Source of the DNA: Chitinophaga sp. YR627
GTDB taxonomy: Bacteria > Bacteroidota > Bacteroidia > Chitinophagales > Chitinophagaceae
DNA: 64,000 nucleotides
Assembly: GCF_900114995.1 (NCBI RefSeq)
Contig: NZ_FOUX01000002.1
Span: 1,426,001 to 1,490,000, forward strand
Direction: 5' to 3'
The notes beneath the pieces are model-generated. The model saw nothing but the letters and a program-made list of their open reading frames with translations, did no database searches and had not been told where the DNA came from. A program made the translations under genes and the position numbers. Numbering within the stretch: position 1 is the first letter of the stretch; each line of letters starts with the position of its first letter. Shown piece by piece: positions 9,292 to 18,262 of this stretch.

Positions 9292-9645
9292 TTAGAATTG
9301 AAGGCCACCTTCTCTAGCGCCATCAGCTACGCTTTTTACGCGACCATGATACAGATAACCACCACGGTCAAAAACGCAGGTAGTAATACCCAGATTTTTT
9401 GCTTTAGTAGCCAGAGCAGCACCTACGAGTTTAGATTTCTCGGATTTGGTACCTTTCTGTGCCTGGATATCTTTATCACGGGAAGAAGCAGCAGCCAGAG
9501 TAACGCCGTTAGCGTCATCTATCAATTGCACGTAAATGTCGCTATTGCTGCGAAATACAGATAATCTCGGCTTCTGTGAACTACCTACAGACTTTTTACG
9601 GATGCGGTAGCGGATCTTCTGTCTCCTATTAACTTTTGTGCTCAT
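9292..9645 (-). CDS. rplR: 50S ribosomal protein L18
   Basis: L18 binds 5S rRNA. The start at 9645 gives [18 protein letters not shown] and 117 residues, the usual length. An upstream ATG at 9666 would add seven residues unlike the family. The conserved region [18 protein letters not shown] and the C-terminus [20 protein letters not shown] are present. It sits between rplF and rpsE. Confidence 0.98.
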   Translation of the reverse strand: MSTKVNRRQKIRYRIRKKSVGSSQKPRLSVFRSNSDIYVQLIDDANGVTLAAASSRDKDIQAQKGTKSEKSKLVGAALATKAKNLGITTCVFDRGGYLYHGRVKSVADGAREGGLQF

Positions 9646-9690
9646 TTCTGATTTTATTTTAATCATTCCGATACTGCCGGAATGTTGTTG

Positions 9691-9727
9691 AATTAGCTAA
9701 TCAACGGCACGCGCTGATTAGCTAATT
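9691..9727. repeat. perfect 13-bp inverted repeat between rplF and rplR
   Basis: AATTAGCTAATCA (9691-9703) and TGATTAGCTAATT (9715-9727) are perfectly complementary around an 11-base loop. A second small stem, CATTCCG/CGGAATG, lies next to it (9664-9684). No T-run follows. Confidence 0.65.
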
Positions 9728-9731
9728 AAAA

Positions 9732-10286
9732 TTATTTACCTGCAGACTTACCTGCTTTCTTACGAACCACTTCATCGCTATAGCGAACACCTTTACCTTT
9801 GTAAGGCTCTGGTTTACGCAGGCTACGGATTTTAGCGGCTACCTGACCCAGCAGCTGGTTGTCAATACCTTCCAGCATGATCTTAGGGTTAGAACCCTTT
9901 TCAGTCAGGGTAGCTACTTTCAGTTCTTTAGGAATCTCGATCACGATGTTGTGAGAGTAACCTAAAGACAGGTCCAGCAGTTGGCCCTGGTTAGCGGCTT
10001 TATAACCCACACCGACAAGTTCCAGTTGTTTTTTGAAACCATCAGTTACACCGATCACCATGTTGTTGATCAATGCACGGTACAGACCATGCAGTGCACG
10101 GTGACGAATCTGATCAGTTGGACGAACTACGGTAAGAACACCGTCTTTCACCTCTATTGTGATATCCCTGTCGATGATTCTTTTCAGTTCACCTTTAGGA
10201 CCTTTTACAGTCAGTTCATTAGCAGCAGAAACAGAAGCTGTTACACCACTTGCTAATTTGATAGGACTTTTACCTATACGAGACAT
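9732..10286 (-). CDS. rplF: 50S ribosomal protein L6
   Basis: L6 lies near the factor-binding stalk of the large subunit. The 184-residue protein starts MSRIGKSPIKLASGVTASV. It has the two repeated L6 domains and the C-terminal signature KPEPYKGKGVRYSDEVVRKK. It lies between rpsH and rplR. Confidence 0.98.
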   Translation of the reverse strand: MSRIGKSPIKLASGVTASVSAANELTVKGPKGELKRIIDRDITIEVKDGVLTVVRPTDQIRHRALHGLYRALINNMVIGVTDGFKKQLELVGVGYKAANQGQLLDLSLGYSHNIVIEIPKELKVATLTEKGSNPKIMLEGIDNQLLGQVAAKIRSLRKPEPYKGKGVRYSDEVVRKKAGKSAGK

Positions 10287-10384
10287 AATTGCAGTTTTTT
10301 ACTGTTATGTTTGAATTGGCGGATCCTCCAGTGTTCAGCGCCGTATAGAAAGCTTAATTGTCAGAAGGACCATTTGGTTGGCCT

Positions 10385-10396
10385 GTTACCGGTAAC
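10385..10396. repeat. 12-bp perfect palindrome in rpsH-rplF spacer
   Basis: GTTACCGGTAAC is self-complementary and sits in the 151-bp spacer between rplF and rpsH. It may be part of a structured spacer; nothing else in the spacer is recognisable. Confidence 0.4.
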
Positions 10397-10437
10397 TAAG
10401 CAGATAATTTGCCAGGACCAGTGCAGCACCATATATA

Positions 10438-10836
10438 TTAATAGACGAAGCAAACGAGCTCGCCGCCTACATTTTGTACTTTAGCTTCTTTATCGGTCAT
10501 TACACCTTTAGAAGTGGAAACGATAGCGATACCCAGACCGTTCTTTACACGTTTGAAATCACCAGGCTTCGCGTACTGGCGTAAACCAGGACGGCTGATA
10601 CGCTGCATATCAGTGATAGCAGGTACTTTAGTCTGAGGATCATATTTCAGCGCTATCTTGATAACACCTTGTTTGTTATCTTCTTCGAATTTGTACTTCA
10701 GGATGTAACCTTTGTCGTACAGTATCTCTGTGATACGTTTTTTCAGCTTAGAGGCAGGAATTTCCACAATCCTGTGGTTGGCCATTTGCGCATTCCGGAC
10801 TCTTGTCAGGAAGTCTGCTATTGGATCAGTAACCAT
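10438..10836 (-). CDS. rpsH: 30S ribosomal protein S8
   Basis: S8 is a primary 16S binder and the known autoregulator of the spc operon in E. coli. The 132-residue protein starts MVTDPIADFLTRVRNAQMAN and ends with the conserved GIAIVSTSKGVMTDKEAK and GGELVCFVY motifs. It lies between rpsN and rplF. Confidence 0.98.
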   Translation of the reverse strand: MVTDPIADFLTRVRNAQMANHRIVEIPASKLKKRITEILYDKGYILKYKFEEDNKQGVIKIALKYDPQTKVPAITDMQRISRPGLRQYAKPGDFKRVKNGLGIAIVSTSKGVMTDKEAKVQNVGGELVCFVY

Positions 10837-10917
10837 TGTTCTTAAAATTTAAAAACGATTTACAATGCGATATCCAATCAGTAATAGATAGGAAGATCAA
10901 AAAACTTTGCCTGTTTC

Positions 10918-10953
10918 CGATTGTCCGGCCTGCGTTGCAGGAGGGAGCAATCG
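10918..10953. repeat. two-part hairpin between rpsN and rpsH
   Basis: CGATTG (10918-10923) pairs with CAATCG (10948-10953), and inside it CCTGC (10929-10933) pairs with GCAGG (10937-10941) across a three-base loop. It lies directly after the rpsN stop on the mRNA and could affect rpsH translation or mRNA stability. Confidence 0.55.
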
Positions 10954-10964
10954 CTGGTGTCGGC

Positions 10965-11234
10965 TTACCAGCTAGCTTTTCTTACGCCAGGGATTTTACC
11001 AGCCAGTGCCAGATCGCGGAACATGTTACGACACATACCGAAGTGACGCATGTAACCTTTTGGACGACCGGAAAGCTGACATCTGTTGTGCAGGCGAACA
11101 GGAGATGCATTTCTAGGGAGCTGATCGAGTTCTGCGTAGTTACCTTCTGCTTTCAGAGCGGCACGCTTTTCTGCGAACTTAGCAACCAGTGCTTGTCTCT
11201 TTCTTTCGCGAGCTTTTACGGATTCTCTTGCCAT
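10965..11234 (-). CDS. rpsN: 30S ribosomal protein S14 (long, Cys-poor form)
   Basis: S14 is a head protein of the small subunit. The start at 11234 gives [20 protein letters not shown] and 89 residues, the length of the zinc-independent long form. Zinc-type S14 is about 61 residues with CxxC pairs. The conserved region [20 protein letters not shown] is present. An upstream ATG (11273) adds 13 residues outside the family. It lies between rplE and rpsH. Confidence 0.97.
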   Translation of the reverse strand: MARESVKARERKRQALVAKFAEKRAALKAEGNYAELDQLPRNASPVRLHNRCQLSGRPKGYMRHFGMCRNMFRDLALAGKIPGVRKASW

Positions 11235-11261
11235 GATGAGTTGATGATTCCAGTTATAAAT

Positions 11262-11298
11262 TCCAAATTCCAAATCCCGAAAAGGGTTTGGAATTTGA
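11262..11298. repeat. word-repeat hairpin between rplE and rpsN
   Basis: AAATTCCAAATCCC and GGGTTTGGAATTT pair across a GAAAA loop with one bulged base. The left arm continues a tandem of AATTCCA words. The hairpin sits between the rplE stop and the rpsN start. Confidence 0.6.
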
Positions 11299-11305
11299 TA
11301 TCAGA

Positions 11306-11881
11306 TTATTGATTATCCTTCTTCATATTCTTGAACGGCATACCCAGTTCTTTCAGAAGCTCATAAGCTTCTTCGTTGGTCTGTGCCGTAGTAACAAAAG
11401 TGATATCCATACCGGAGATCTTTGTTACTTTATCGATATCGATCTCAGGGAAGATGATCTGCTCAGTGATACCCAGGGTATAGTTACCACGGCCATCGAA
11501 AGCTTTTTCATTCACACCTTTGAAGTCACGTACACGAGGCAGGGATACTGCGATCAGACGATCGAGGAAGTCATACATGTTGGTACCACGCAGTGTTACG
11601 CGGGCGCCGATTGGCATGTGCTTTCTCAGTTTGAAGTTAGAGATATCTTTCTTAGATAAAGTAGCGATCGCTTTCTGACCAGAGATACGGGTCATTTCAT
11701 CAACAGCAATATCTACCAGTTTCTTATCTCCAACAGCGCCATTGATACCCTGGTTCAGACAGATCTTAACCAGACGTGGCACCTGCATCACGCTCTTGTA
11801 GTTGAATTTCTTGTGCAGCGTATTTACCACTTCAGTACGGTATTTGGTCTGCAGTCTGGGTGTATATGTAGTGTTTGCCAT
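11306..11881 (-). CDS. rplE: 50S ribosomal protein L5
   Basis: L5 binds 5S rRNA and contacts the small subunit. The 191-residue protein shows [36 protein letters not shown] and the C-terminal [19 protein letters not shown]. Its ATG overlaps the rplX stop by one base (TAATG at 11883-11879), which suggests coupled translation. Confidence 0.98.
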   Translation of the reverse strand: MANTTYTPRLQTKYRTEVVNTLHKKFNYKSVMQVPRLVKICLNQGINGAVGDKKLVDIAVDEMTRISGQKAIATLSKKDISNFKLRKHMPIGARVTLRGTNMYDFLDRLIAVSLPRVRDFKGVNEKAFDGRGNYTLGITEQIIFPEIDIDKVTKISGMDITFVTTAQTNEEAYELLKELGMPFKNMKKDNQ

Positions 11882-12219
11882 TATTTAATTACCTCCCCTG
11901 ATTTTTTAGCTATACGAACTAATTTACCTTCTTCGCGCTGCCTGTTAACTTTGGTAGGTTTACCAGCCTTAGCATCCCACAACATTACATTGGAAATAGC
12001 GATAGGTGCCTCCTGCTTAACAATACCACCTTTGGTGTTCTGCGCAGTTGGTTTGGTATGTTTGGTGATGATGTTCACACCTTCAACCAGAATGCGTGCC
12101 TTGTCAGGGATCACTTCCAGCACTTTGCGTGGCTTGGTCCTGTCCTTGTCATCACCGGCAATCACCACTACCGTGTCGCCTTTCTTAATGTTGAACTTAG
12201 GCTTGAATCTCGTTTTCAT
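11881..12219 (-). CDS. rplX: 50S ribosomal protein L24
   Basis: L24 is an assembly initiator for the large subunit. The 112-residue protein contains the KOW motif ([20 protein letters not shown]) and [12 protein letters not shown]. Its stop overlaps the rplE start (TAATG). A perfect TTTG-N19-TATCTTTG promoter lies 74-104 bases upstream, so rplX may begin an internal transcription unit. Confidence 0.98.
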   Translation of the reverse strand: MKTRFKPKFNIKKGDTVVVIAGDDKDRTKPRKVLEVIPDKARILVEGVNIITKHTKPTAQNTKGGIVKQEAPIAISNVMLWDAKAGKPTKVNRQREEGKLVRIAKKSGEVIK

Positions 12220-12292
12220 TATTTGTTTATTTAAAACGCCAAGCGAAACACCGGTTCCGCTTGATTAAAATTTTCGTTTTTGAAACGGGCTG

Positions 12293-12323
12293 CAAAGATA
12301 CGTATTCAAGCTGAAAGCACAAA
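12293..12323 (-). promoter_or_regulatory. internal promoter TTTG-N19-TATCTTTG upstream of rplX
   Basis: On the minus strand TTTG (12323-12320) is followed after exactly 19 bases by TATCTTTG (12300-12293), a full match to the Bacteroidota housekeeping promoter. The -33 element lies within the 12308-12362 inverted repeat. It would drive rplX and the genes after it. Confidence 0.65.
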
Positions 12324-12362
12324 GCCTAAAGTTTTTTACTTCCGGCTTTATGCTTTCTGCTT
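12308..12362. repeat. 19-bp imperfect inverted repeat between rplN and rplX
   Basis: AAGCTGAAAGCACAAAGCC (12308-12326) and GGCTTTATGCTTTCTGCTT (12344-12362) pair with two mismatches across a 17-base A/T-rich loop. The left arm contains the -33 element of the rplX promoter. Upstream transcripts ending here and the new promoter would therefore overlap. Confidence 0.6.
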
Positions 12363-12377
12363 GTATAATGCTTTGAT

Positions 12378-12746
12378 TTACAGCACCTCGGGAGCCAGAG
12401 AGATAATCTTCATGTATCCCTTATCGCGCAGCTCACGGGCAACCGGACCGAAAATACGGGTACCGCGTGGCTCGTCAGAGTTATTCAGCAATACAACGGC
12501 ATTATCGTCGAAACGGATATAAGATCCGTCTTTACGGCGCAGCTTGTTTTTAGTTCTAACGATAACAGCTTTGGTTACCATACCTTTCTTCACGCCACCA
12601 CCTGGGATTGCATCTTTCACAGTCACTACGATCTTGTCACCCACTTTAGCGTAATCCTGGCCGGAGTTGCCTAATACTCTAATACACAGTACCTCTTTGG
12701 CACCACTGTTATCAGCTACATTCAGCCTTGATTCTTGTTGTATCAT
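12378..12746 (-). CDS. rplN: 50S ribosomal protein L14
   Basis: L14 forms an intersubunit bridge. The 122-residue protein starts [20 protein letters not shown] and carries [24 protein letters not shown] family sequence ending [20 protein letters not shown]. It is highly conserved and of standard length. It lies between rpsQ and rplX. Confidence 0.98.
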   Translation of the reverse strand: MIQQESRLNVADNSGAKEVLCIRVLGNSGQDYAKVGDKIVVTVKDAIPGGGVKKGMVTKAVIVRTKNKLRRKDGSYIRFDDNAVVLLNNSDEPRGTRIFGPVARELRDKGYMKIISLAPEVL

Positions 12747-12817
12747 CTTATGAGATTGTTAAGTTGTTTAATCAGCGGCTACAACCGGGAATGCCGGATG
12801 GAGCTTGAAACAGATAA

Positions 12818-13075
12818 TTATTTTACCTTTTCGATAACTTCTACCAGTCTCCAGCATTTGTTTTTGCTCAGAGGGCGAACTTCCATGATTCTTACGGTAT
12901 CGCCGATGCTGCACTCGTTTTGTTCGTCGTGCGCCATGAACTTGGTAGTTTTCTTAACGAATTTACCATAGATTGGGTGTTTCACCTTACGCTCAACGCT
13001 AACGGTGATTGTTTTATCCATCTTATTGCTGGATACCACGCCAGTTCTGGTTTTTCTTAATTTTCTTTCGATCAT
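12818..13075 (-). CDS. rpsQ: 30S ribosomal protein S17
   Basis: S17 is an OB-fold protein that helps start small-subunit assembly. The 85-residue protein has [20 protein letters not shown] and the conserved [20 protein letters not shown] motif. It lies between rpmC and rplN. Confidence 0.98.
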   Translation of the reverse strand: MIERKLRKTRTGVVSSNKMDKTITVSVERKVKHPIYGKFVKKTTKFMAHDEQNECSIGDTVRIMEVRPLSKNKCWRLVEVIEKVK

Positions 13076-13137
13076 TGTTGAAAGTATTTACTCTTTAACC
13101 CTCCCGTTTTACCGGCAGGGCTAATGAATTTTATTAT

Positions 13138-13344
13138 TTAGGCTTTTGCGCCGAGTTCTCTTTTACGCTGCTCGGTTTTCAGCTGTGCGATCTGACGTCT
13201 GAGAGAGCGGATGCTCATTGGATTCTCAATTGGCGTGATTGCGTGACTGAATGTAATTTTCTTCAGGCGTAATTGCTCTTCAGAGAGTTTCTCTTTCAGC
13301 TCCTGGTCGCTTAAGCCTTTAAGATCCAGTTTATCTTTTGCCAT
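13138..13344 (-). CDS. rpmC: 50S ribosomal protein L29
   Basis: L29 is a small two-helix protein at the peptide tunnel exit. The 68-residue sequence LSDQELKEKLSEEQLRLKKI followed by NPMSIRSLRRQIAQLKTE matches the family. It lies between rplP and rpsQ. Confidence 0.97.
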   Translation of the reverse strand: MAKDKLDLKGLSDQELKEKLSEEQLRLKKITFSHAITPIENPMSIRSLRRQIAQLKTEQRKRELGAKA

Positions 13345-13413
13345 TGTATATTATTTCTGGTTTATCGTTTATAGTTTATCTCTTTGCGTTTGCATTCCTG
13401 CGGGTTGCGGGGA

Positions 13414-13833
13414 TTATGCAACGTAATCGGGACGCACTACAAATTTCACTTTAATCGGCAGTTTCTGTGCAGCCAGTTCCATTGCTTCTTTTGCTACCTG
13501 TAAAGGAACACCATCCGCTTCAAACAGGATGCGGCCCGGTTTTACTACAGCAGCCCAATGATCTGGAGCACCTTTACCTTTACCCATCCTCACTTCCAGT
13601 GGTTTGGCGGTAATAGATTTATCCGGGAATATACGGATCCACACGTTACCTTCACGTTTCATATGCCTTGTCAGAGCAACCCTGGCAGCTTCAATCTGCC
13701 TGTCGGTGATCCACTTAGGTTCTAATGCTTTCAGACCGAAACTACCAAAGGAGATGGCCGCGCCACGCTTAGCGTTACCTTTGATGCGGCCTTTATGCAT
13801 CTTCCTGTGTTTCGTTCTTTTTGGCTGTAACAT
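13414..13833 (-). CDS. rplP: 50S ribosomal protein L16
   Basis: L16 organises the A-site region of the large subunit. The 139-residue protein starts [20 protein letters not shown] and contains the conserved [20 protein letters not shown] motif. Length is standard. It lies between rpsC and rpmC. Confidence 0.98.
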   Translation of the reverse strand: MLQPKRTKHRKMHKGRIKGNAKRGAAISFGSFGLKALEPKWITDRQIEAARVALTRHMKREGNVWIRIFPDKSITAKPLEVRMGKGKGAPDHWAAVVKPGRILFEADGVPLQVAKEAMELAAQKLPIKVKFVVRPDYVA

Positions 13834-13876
13834 CTTGGTATGTTGTTAATTGTTAATGTAAATTTTTTAAGTAAGC

Positions 13877-14677
13877 TTATCTGCGACCGCCACCACGGTT
13901 ATCACCGCCTCTTCTGTCACCACCACGGTTGTCACCGCCTCTTCTGTCGCCGCCACGGTTGTCACCGCCTCTTCTGTCACCACCACCGGTACGTCCACCA
14001 CCTTCGCCATCTTTAGCAGAAATAGCGTTAGGGTTCAGGTCACGTTCACCGAGTACTTCACCTTTACAGATCCATACTTTGATACCGATTTTACCGTATA
14101 CTGTCAGAGCGAACAGGGAAGCATAGTCGATATCCATACGGTAAGTATGCAATGGAACACGACCCTGTTTCATTTCTTCAGAACGAGCAATCTCAGCACC
14201 ACCCAGACGACCACCTACTTTTATCTTGATACCTTCAGCACCCATTCTCAGCGCAGTAGCGATAGCCATTTTAATCGCACGTTTATAGTTGATACGGCTT
14301 TCGATCTGCTTAGCGATGGTTTCAGCTACGATATTTGCATCGATCTCAGGACGACGGATTTCCAGAATGTTGATCTGTACGTCTTCCTTAGATGTCAGTT
14401 TCTTCAGTTCTTCCTTGATGCGGTCTACCTCTCCACCACCTTTACCTATGATGATACCAGGTTTAGATGTATGAATGGTGATGATCAGTTTACCTAAAGT
14501 TCTTTCAATCACTATCCTGGAGATGCCACCTTTGTTGATACGGGCATTCAGGTAAGTTCTGATCTTGTTATCTTCGATCAGTTTGGTAGCATAATCTTTT
14601 TTGCCACCATACCAATTGGAGTCCCATCCTCTGATGATACCTAACCTGTTACCAATAGGATTTGTTTTCTGACCCAT
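13877..14677 (-). CDS. rpsC: 30S ribosomal protein S3 with RGG-like repeat tail
   Basis: S3 lines the mRNA entry channel and has helicase activity in E. coli. The core (1 to about 220) has the type II KH motif [17 protein letters not shown] and the C-terminal domain [13 protein letters not shown]. At 266 residues it is about 33 longer than E. coli S3. The extra C-terminus is nearly pure Arg/Gly/Asp: a ten-residue unit ([10 protein letters not shown]) is repeated three times, encoded by 30-bp direct repeats at 13891-13980. Such tails are RNA-binding-like, and their role here is unknown. Confidence 0.97.
   Translation of the reverse strand: MGQKTNPIGNRLGIIRGWDSNWYGGKKDYATKLIEDNKIRTYLNARINKGGISRIVIERTLGKLIITIHTSKPGIIIGKGGGEVDRIKEELKKLTSKEDVQINILEIRRPEIDANIVAETIAKQIESRINYKRAIKMAIATALRMGAEGIKIKVGGRLGGAEIARSEEMKQGRVPLHTYRMDIDYASLFALTVYGKIGIKVWICKGEVLGERDLNPNAISAKDGEGGGRTGGGDRRGGDNRGGDRRGGDNRGGDRRGGDNRGGGRR
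13891..13980. repeat. three 30-bp direct repeats inside rpsC
   Basis: Units at 13891-13920, 13921-13950 and 13951-13980 differ from each other at only a few positions and keep the reading frame. They encode the Arg/Gly/Asp tail of S3. An in-frame minisatellite can change copy number by slippage without breaking the gene. Confidence 0.85.
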
Positions 14678-14720
14678 GTTCTGGTTTATTTGTCTATTAG
14701 ATAAATAGTTTTAGTTTCTT

Positions 14721-15080
14721 TTATTTTGCTTCCACTGCAGGACGGCTATCAACAACAAGTGTTACGTGGTTGCTTCTTTTACGAACGCGATAACCTCTAC
14801 CCTGTGGTGCCGGACGCATTCTTTTCAGGATACGGCCACCATCAACGAAGATGGTTTTAACCTGCAGATTAGCATCTTCTACTCTTGCGCCTTCGTTCTT
14901 CACTTTCCAGTTAGCGATTGCAGACAACAGCAGTTTTTCCAACGGAACGCTGGGATGCTTTGGATGGAACTTCAAAATATTCAGAGCTTTTTCCACATCC
15001 AGACCACGGATCAGGTCCGCCAGCAAACGCATTTTGCGGGTAGATGTCGGATTATTATTAAGCTTAGCTACTGCTTCCAT
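14721..15080 (-). CDS. rplV: 50S ribosomal protein L22
   Basis: L22 reaches into the exit tunnel with a beta-hairpin, seen as [20 protein letters not shown] followed by [13 protein letters not shown]. The protein is 119 residues, with [20 protein letters not shown] near the start. It lies between rpsS and rpsC. Confidence 0.98.
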   Translation of the reverse strand: MEAVAKLNNNPTSTRKMRLLADLIRGLDVEKALNILKFHPKHPSVPLEKLLLSAIANWKVKNEGARVEDANLQVKTIFVDGGRILKRMRPAPQGRGYRVRKRSNHVTLVVDSRPAVEAK

Positions 15081-15097
15081 TTTCTATTATAATTTGA

Positions 15098-15160
15098 TAT
15101 TTGAGGTTCGAAGTTTGGGGTTTAGAGGTAAGTCAAAACCCTAAACTTTAAACTTCAAAC
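15098..15160. repeat. word-repeat hairpin between rpsS and rplV
   Basis: GAAGTTTGGGGTTTAGAG faces CCCTAAACTTTAAACTTC in inverted orientation. Both arms are made of repeated AAACTT/AAGTTT words. The hairpin fills most of the 86-bp spacer. Confidence 0.55.
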
Positions 15161-15166
15161 GATTTA

Positions 15167-15433
15167 CTACATTTTCTTGTTAGCGTGTCCTTTAAAGTTG
15201 CGGGTTGGCGCGAATTCACCCAGTTTGTGGCCTACCATGAACTCAGTCACGTAAACAGGGATGAATTTGTTACCATTGTGTACCGCAAATGTGTGGCCTA
15301 CAAAATCAGGCGTGATTGTAGAACGACGGCTCCAGGTCTTGATAACAGTACGCTTGGTGCCTTCATTCATTTTCACAACTTTCTGCTCTAATTTCTGGTC
15401 AACGTAAGGACCTTTTTTTATGGAACGACCCAT
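15167..15433 (-). CDS. rpsS: 30S ribosomal protein S19
   Basis: S19 is a head protein that pairs with S13. The 88-residue protein starts [19 protein letters not shown] and has the conserved [20 protein letters not shown] and [16 protein letters not shown] motifs. It lies between rplB and rplV. Confidence 0.98.
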   Translation of the reverse strand: MGRSIKKGPYVDQKLEQKVVKMNEGTKRTVIKTWSRRSTITPDFVGHTFAVHNGNKFIPVYVTEFMVGHKLGEFAPTRNFKGHANKKM

Positions 15434-15465
15434 GTCTTGTTGTTTTTATTCCAGATCGCTTTATA

Positions 15466-15501
15466 CAGTTCCGCTTTTGCGTTGCTGCGTCAGCGGAACT
15501 G
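15466..15501. repeat. perfect 9-bp inverted repeat between rplB and rpsS
   Basis: CAGTTCCGC (15466-15474) and GCGGAACTG (15493-15501) are perfectly complementary with an 18-base loop. The repeat occupies the rplB-rpsS spacer. No T-run follows. Confidence 0.6.
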
Positions 15502-15516
15502 CTAAGGCGTTAAGTA

Positions 15517-16350
15517 TTATAATTTCTTACCGTTTTTCCTGCTGATGATCAGTTTGTCAGAGCTCTTATGCGATTTTCTGGTTTTCAGACCTTTCGCATA
15601 TTTACCTGTTCTGGATCTTGGGTGACCACCTGAAGATTTACCTTCACCACCACCCATCGGGTGATCCACTGGGTTCATCGCCACACCTCGGTTACGAGGC
15701 TTGATACCTCTCCAACGGTTAGCACCTGCTTTACCAATTGACTGCAGCGCGTGATCTGAGTTAGAAACTGTACCTACAGTTGCAGCACAAGTGATCAATA
15801 CTTTACGCAGCTCGCCGGAAGGCATTTTCAGTACTGCATATTTTTCTTCCTTGTTGGACAGCTGAGCGTAAGTACCAGCGCTTCTCGCGATAGCACCACC
15901 TCTACCAGGCTGTAATTCGATGTTGTGAACAACAGTACCCAAAGGCATGTTTTTCAGCACCAGCGCGTTACCAACTTCAGGAGCAGCTTCGGAACCGCTT
16001 AATACGGTAGCACCAACCTGCAGACCCTGAGGAGCCAGGATGTAACGCTTTTCACCATCTGCATAGCTCAGCAGAGCGATGAATGCGCTACGATTCGGAT
16101 CGTATTCGATAGTCTTAACAGTAGCTGGAATATTGTGTTTGTCGCGTTTGAAGTCTATGATACGGTAGTGTTGTTTGTGACCGCCACCAATGTAGCGCAT
16201 AGATCTTCTACCCTGTACGTTTCTACCGCCGGATTTCTTGATAGGCTCCAGCAGGCTTTTTTCAGGGGTATCCGTGGTCAGCTCAGCGAACGCGTTGCCT
16301 ATTTTCCAACGGGTACCGGCTGTCATCGGTTTGTATTTCTTCAGTGCCAT
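15517..16350 (-). CDS. rplB: 50S ribosomal protein L2
   Basis: L2 is needed for subunit joining and lies near the peptidyl-transferase centre. The 277-residue protein has both RNA-binding domains, with [20 protein letters not shown] early and the highly conserved C-terminal [20 protein letters not shown]. It lies between rplW and rpsS. Confidence 0.99.
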   Translation of the reverse strand: MALKKYKPMTAGTRWKIGNAFAELTTDTPEKSLLEPIKKSGGRNVQGRRSMRYIGGGHKQHYRIIDFKRDKHNIPATVKTIEYDPNRSAFIALLSYADGEKRYILAPQGLQVGATVLSGSEAAPEVGNALVLKNMPLGTVVHNIELQPGRGGAIARSAGTYAQLSNKEEKYAVLKMPSGELRKVLITCAATVGTVSNSDHALQSIGKAGANRWRGIKPRNRGVAMNPVDHPMGGGEGKSSGGHPRSRTGKYAKGLKTRKSHKSSDKLIISRKNGKKL

Positions 16351-16435
16351 GATCTAGTGTTCGTTTAACTAGGTTCTGTTTATAAAAAGTGATCTGTATA
16401 TACATCCATCATCCTGTTTTTAGCAGGAATGAGCA

Positions 16436-16735
16436 CTATATGTTAGCATACAGATCTATAGTTTCTCCTTGCGCCAATGTAACTACAGCTTTCTTGTAAG
16501 AAGGCTTTTTACCGGCGATGAAGCCTGCTTTAGTAAAGCGCTGTTTTGCTTTACCTGGCATTACGGCAGTATTCACTTCAGCTACGGTAACACCGTAGAA
16601 TTCTTCCACTGCTTTTTTGATCTCCAGTTTGTTGGATTTCTTATCTACGATGAAGTAGTAGCGGTTGAATTTATCAGTGGCTTTGTTCACTTTTTCACTA
16701 ACCACCGGTTTGATTAAAACGTCTGAAAGTCTCAT
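16436..16735 (-). CDS. rplW: 50S ribosomal protein L23
   Basis: L23 sits at the tunnel exit and docks trigger factor and SRP. The 99-residue protein contains LIKPVVSEKVNKATDKFNRY and EIKKAVEEFYGVTVAEVNT, typical of the family. It lies between rplD and rplB. Confidence 0.98.
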   Translation of the reverse strand: MRLSDVLIKPVVSEKVNKATDKFNRYYFIVDKKSNKLEIKKAVEEFYGVTVAEVNTAVMPGKAKQRFTKAGFIAGKKPSYKKAVVTLAQGETIDLYANI

Positions 16736-16791
16736 CTTTTATAGCTTTGAGTTGCGGCTAACCGCAAGCTTGTGTTTGGTAATATTGACAA

Positions 16792-17430
16792 TTAAGCTTC
16801 TACTGGCTCTTCAGTGAAGATCTTAGCTGCACTCTCTGTGAACACCAGAACATTGCTGTTCATGATTTCGTAGGTGTTGATATCGCTCAACATCACGCTA
16901 TCCACAGTAGGAATGTTTCTCAGAGACAGGTAAACATTATCGTTATACTCTGGCAGTACGAATAAAGTCTTACGGCCTGATACGTTTACTTTCAGATTGT
17001 TCAGGATACCTGCAAACGCTTTGGTTTTTGGTGTATCCAGTGTCAGATCTTCAACTACGATGATGCTGTTCTCTTTCGCTTTAGTAGACAGAGCGGAGAT
17101 CTTTGCGAGATCTTTCACTTTTCTGTTCAGCTTGATGTCATATTTGTGTGGTTTTGGACCGAAGATGGTACCACCACCTTTATACAGTGGGTTACGGATG
17201 TTACCTTTACGGGAACCACCAGTACCTTTCTGTTTGTGCAGTTTACGGGAAGCACCCTTCACTTCAGCTCTGGTCTTAACCTTGTGAGTACCCTGACGCT
17301 GAGCGGCCAGATACTGTTTTACTGCCAGGTAAATAACGTGGTTATTAGGCTCCACACCGAAAATCTCCTCAGGAAGCTCAATAGTCCTGCCGGTTTTCTT
17401 ACCTTCTTTATTTAAAATATCAACTTGCAT
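16792..17430 (-). CDS. rplD: 50S ribosomal protein L4
   Basis: L4 lines the exit tunnel and is the autoregulator of the S10 operon in E. coli. The 212-residue protein has the tunnel loop KLHKQKGTGGSRKGNIRNPL and GGGTIFGPKPHKYDIKLNRK. The rplC stop and rplD start are nearly contiguous (one base apart), so the two are probably translated together. No E. coli-like S10 leader precedes rpsJ. Confidence 0.98.
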   Translation of the reverse strand: MQVDILNKEGKKTGRTIELPEEIFGVEPNNHVIYLAVKQYLAAQRQGTHKVKTRAEVKGASRKLHKQKGTGGSRKGNIRNPLYKGGGTIFGPKPHKYDIKLNRKVKDLAKISALSTKAKENSIIVVEDLTLDTPKTKAFAGILNNLKVNVSGRKTLFVLPEYNDNVYLSLRNIPTVDSVMLSDINTYEIMNSNVLVFTESAAKIFTEEPVEA

Positions 17431-17431
17431 G

Positions 17432-18049
17432 TTACTTCTGGATTAAAACGATTGAACCATTGTGGCCGGGAACGGAACCACTTACCAGGATATAATTCTT
17501 TTCAGCGAATATCTTCACGATCTTCAGACCTTTCACTTTCACTTGTTCGTTACCAGTCTGACCTGCCATGCGCATACCCTTGAAAACGCGGGAAGGATAA
17601 GAGGAACCACCCACAGAACCAGGAGCTCTGCTTCTGTCGTGCTGACCGTGTGTAGCTTCACCCACACCGGAGAATCCATGGCGTTTAACAACACCCTGGA
17701 AACCTTTACCTTTAGAGGTACCGACTACATCGATAGTTTCGCCTTCTGCAAATATTTCGGTGGTAATGGTCTCACCAAGAGCTTTTTGTACATCCGGGTT
17801 GCGGAACTCTTTTACAAATCTTTTAGGGGAGGTGCTTGCTTTCGCGAAGTGATTAAGTTCAGCTTTGGGAGTGTTCTTTTCTTTCTTCTCACCAAATGAA
17901 ACTTGAATAGCGTTGTACCCATCAGTGTCTACTGTCTTTACCTGAGTTACAACGCAAGGACCGGCTTCGATAATAGTAACAGCAGTCTGTCTACCATTTT
18001 GGTCGAAGATGCTGGTCATGCCGATCTTTTTACCAATAATACCTTTCAT
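17432..18049 (-). CDS. rplC: 50S ribosomal protein L3
   Basis: L3 is an assembly initiator that reaches the peptidyl-transferase centre. The 205-residue protein starts [20 protein letters not shown] and has [19 protein letters not shown] and the loop [20 protein letters not shown]. It follows rpsJ after an unusually long structured spacer of about 213 bases. Confidence 0.98.
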   Translation of the reverse strand: MKGIIGKKIGMTSIFDQNGRQTAVTIIEAGPCVVTQVKTVDTDGYNAIQVSFGEKKEKNTPKAELNHFAKASTSPKRFVKEFRNPDVQKALGETITTEIFAEGETIDVVGTSKGKGFQGVVKRHGFSGVGEATHGQHDRSRAPGSVGGSSYPSRVFKGMRMAGQTGNEQVKVKGLKIVKIFAEKNYILVSGSVPGHNGSIVLIQK

Positions 18050-18072
18050 TACTATATATATTTTGCCCAGCG

Positions 18073-18252
18073 CCTGGGGGTGGATCTAGCTATCCCCAGG
18101 ATGAGCGGTTTAAATGCTTTATTGGGTGGCCACCCAGAAGGCGTGACCGATATTTCTTAAAGTGTTGTTTTCCAATCCGGTTCGGGTGATTCAGTACCCC
18201 AACCAGGCAACAACCAGTATTAAATCAAATCAGGCAGACCTTTCGTCTACCT
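18073..18252. promoter_or_regulatory. structured spacer with four hairpins between rpsJ and rplC
   Basis: Four inverted repeats fill this spacer. They are CCTGGGG/CCCCAGG (18073-18079, 18094-18100), the 14-bp palindrome TGGGTGGCCACCCA (18123-18136), GGTTCGGGT/ACCCCAACC with one mismatch (18179-18187, 18196-18204), and AGGCAGAC/GTCTACCT (18232-18239, 18245-18252). The last lies just past the rpsJ stop and is followed on the mRNA by a U-rich stretch. This could be a leader for L3/L4-type regulation, which is inference. Confidence 0.5.
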
Positions 18253-18262
18253 GGCTGATGTC

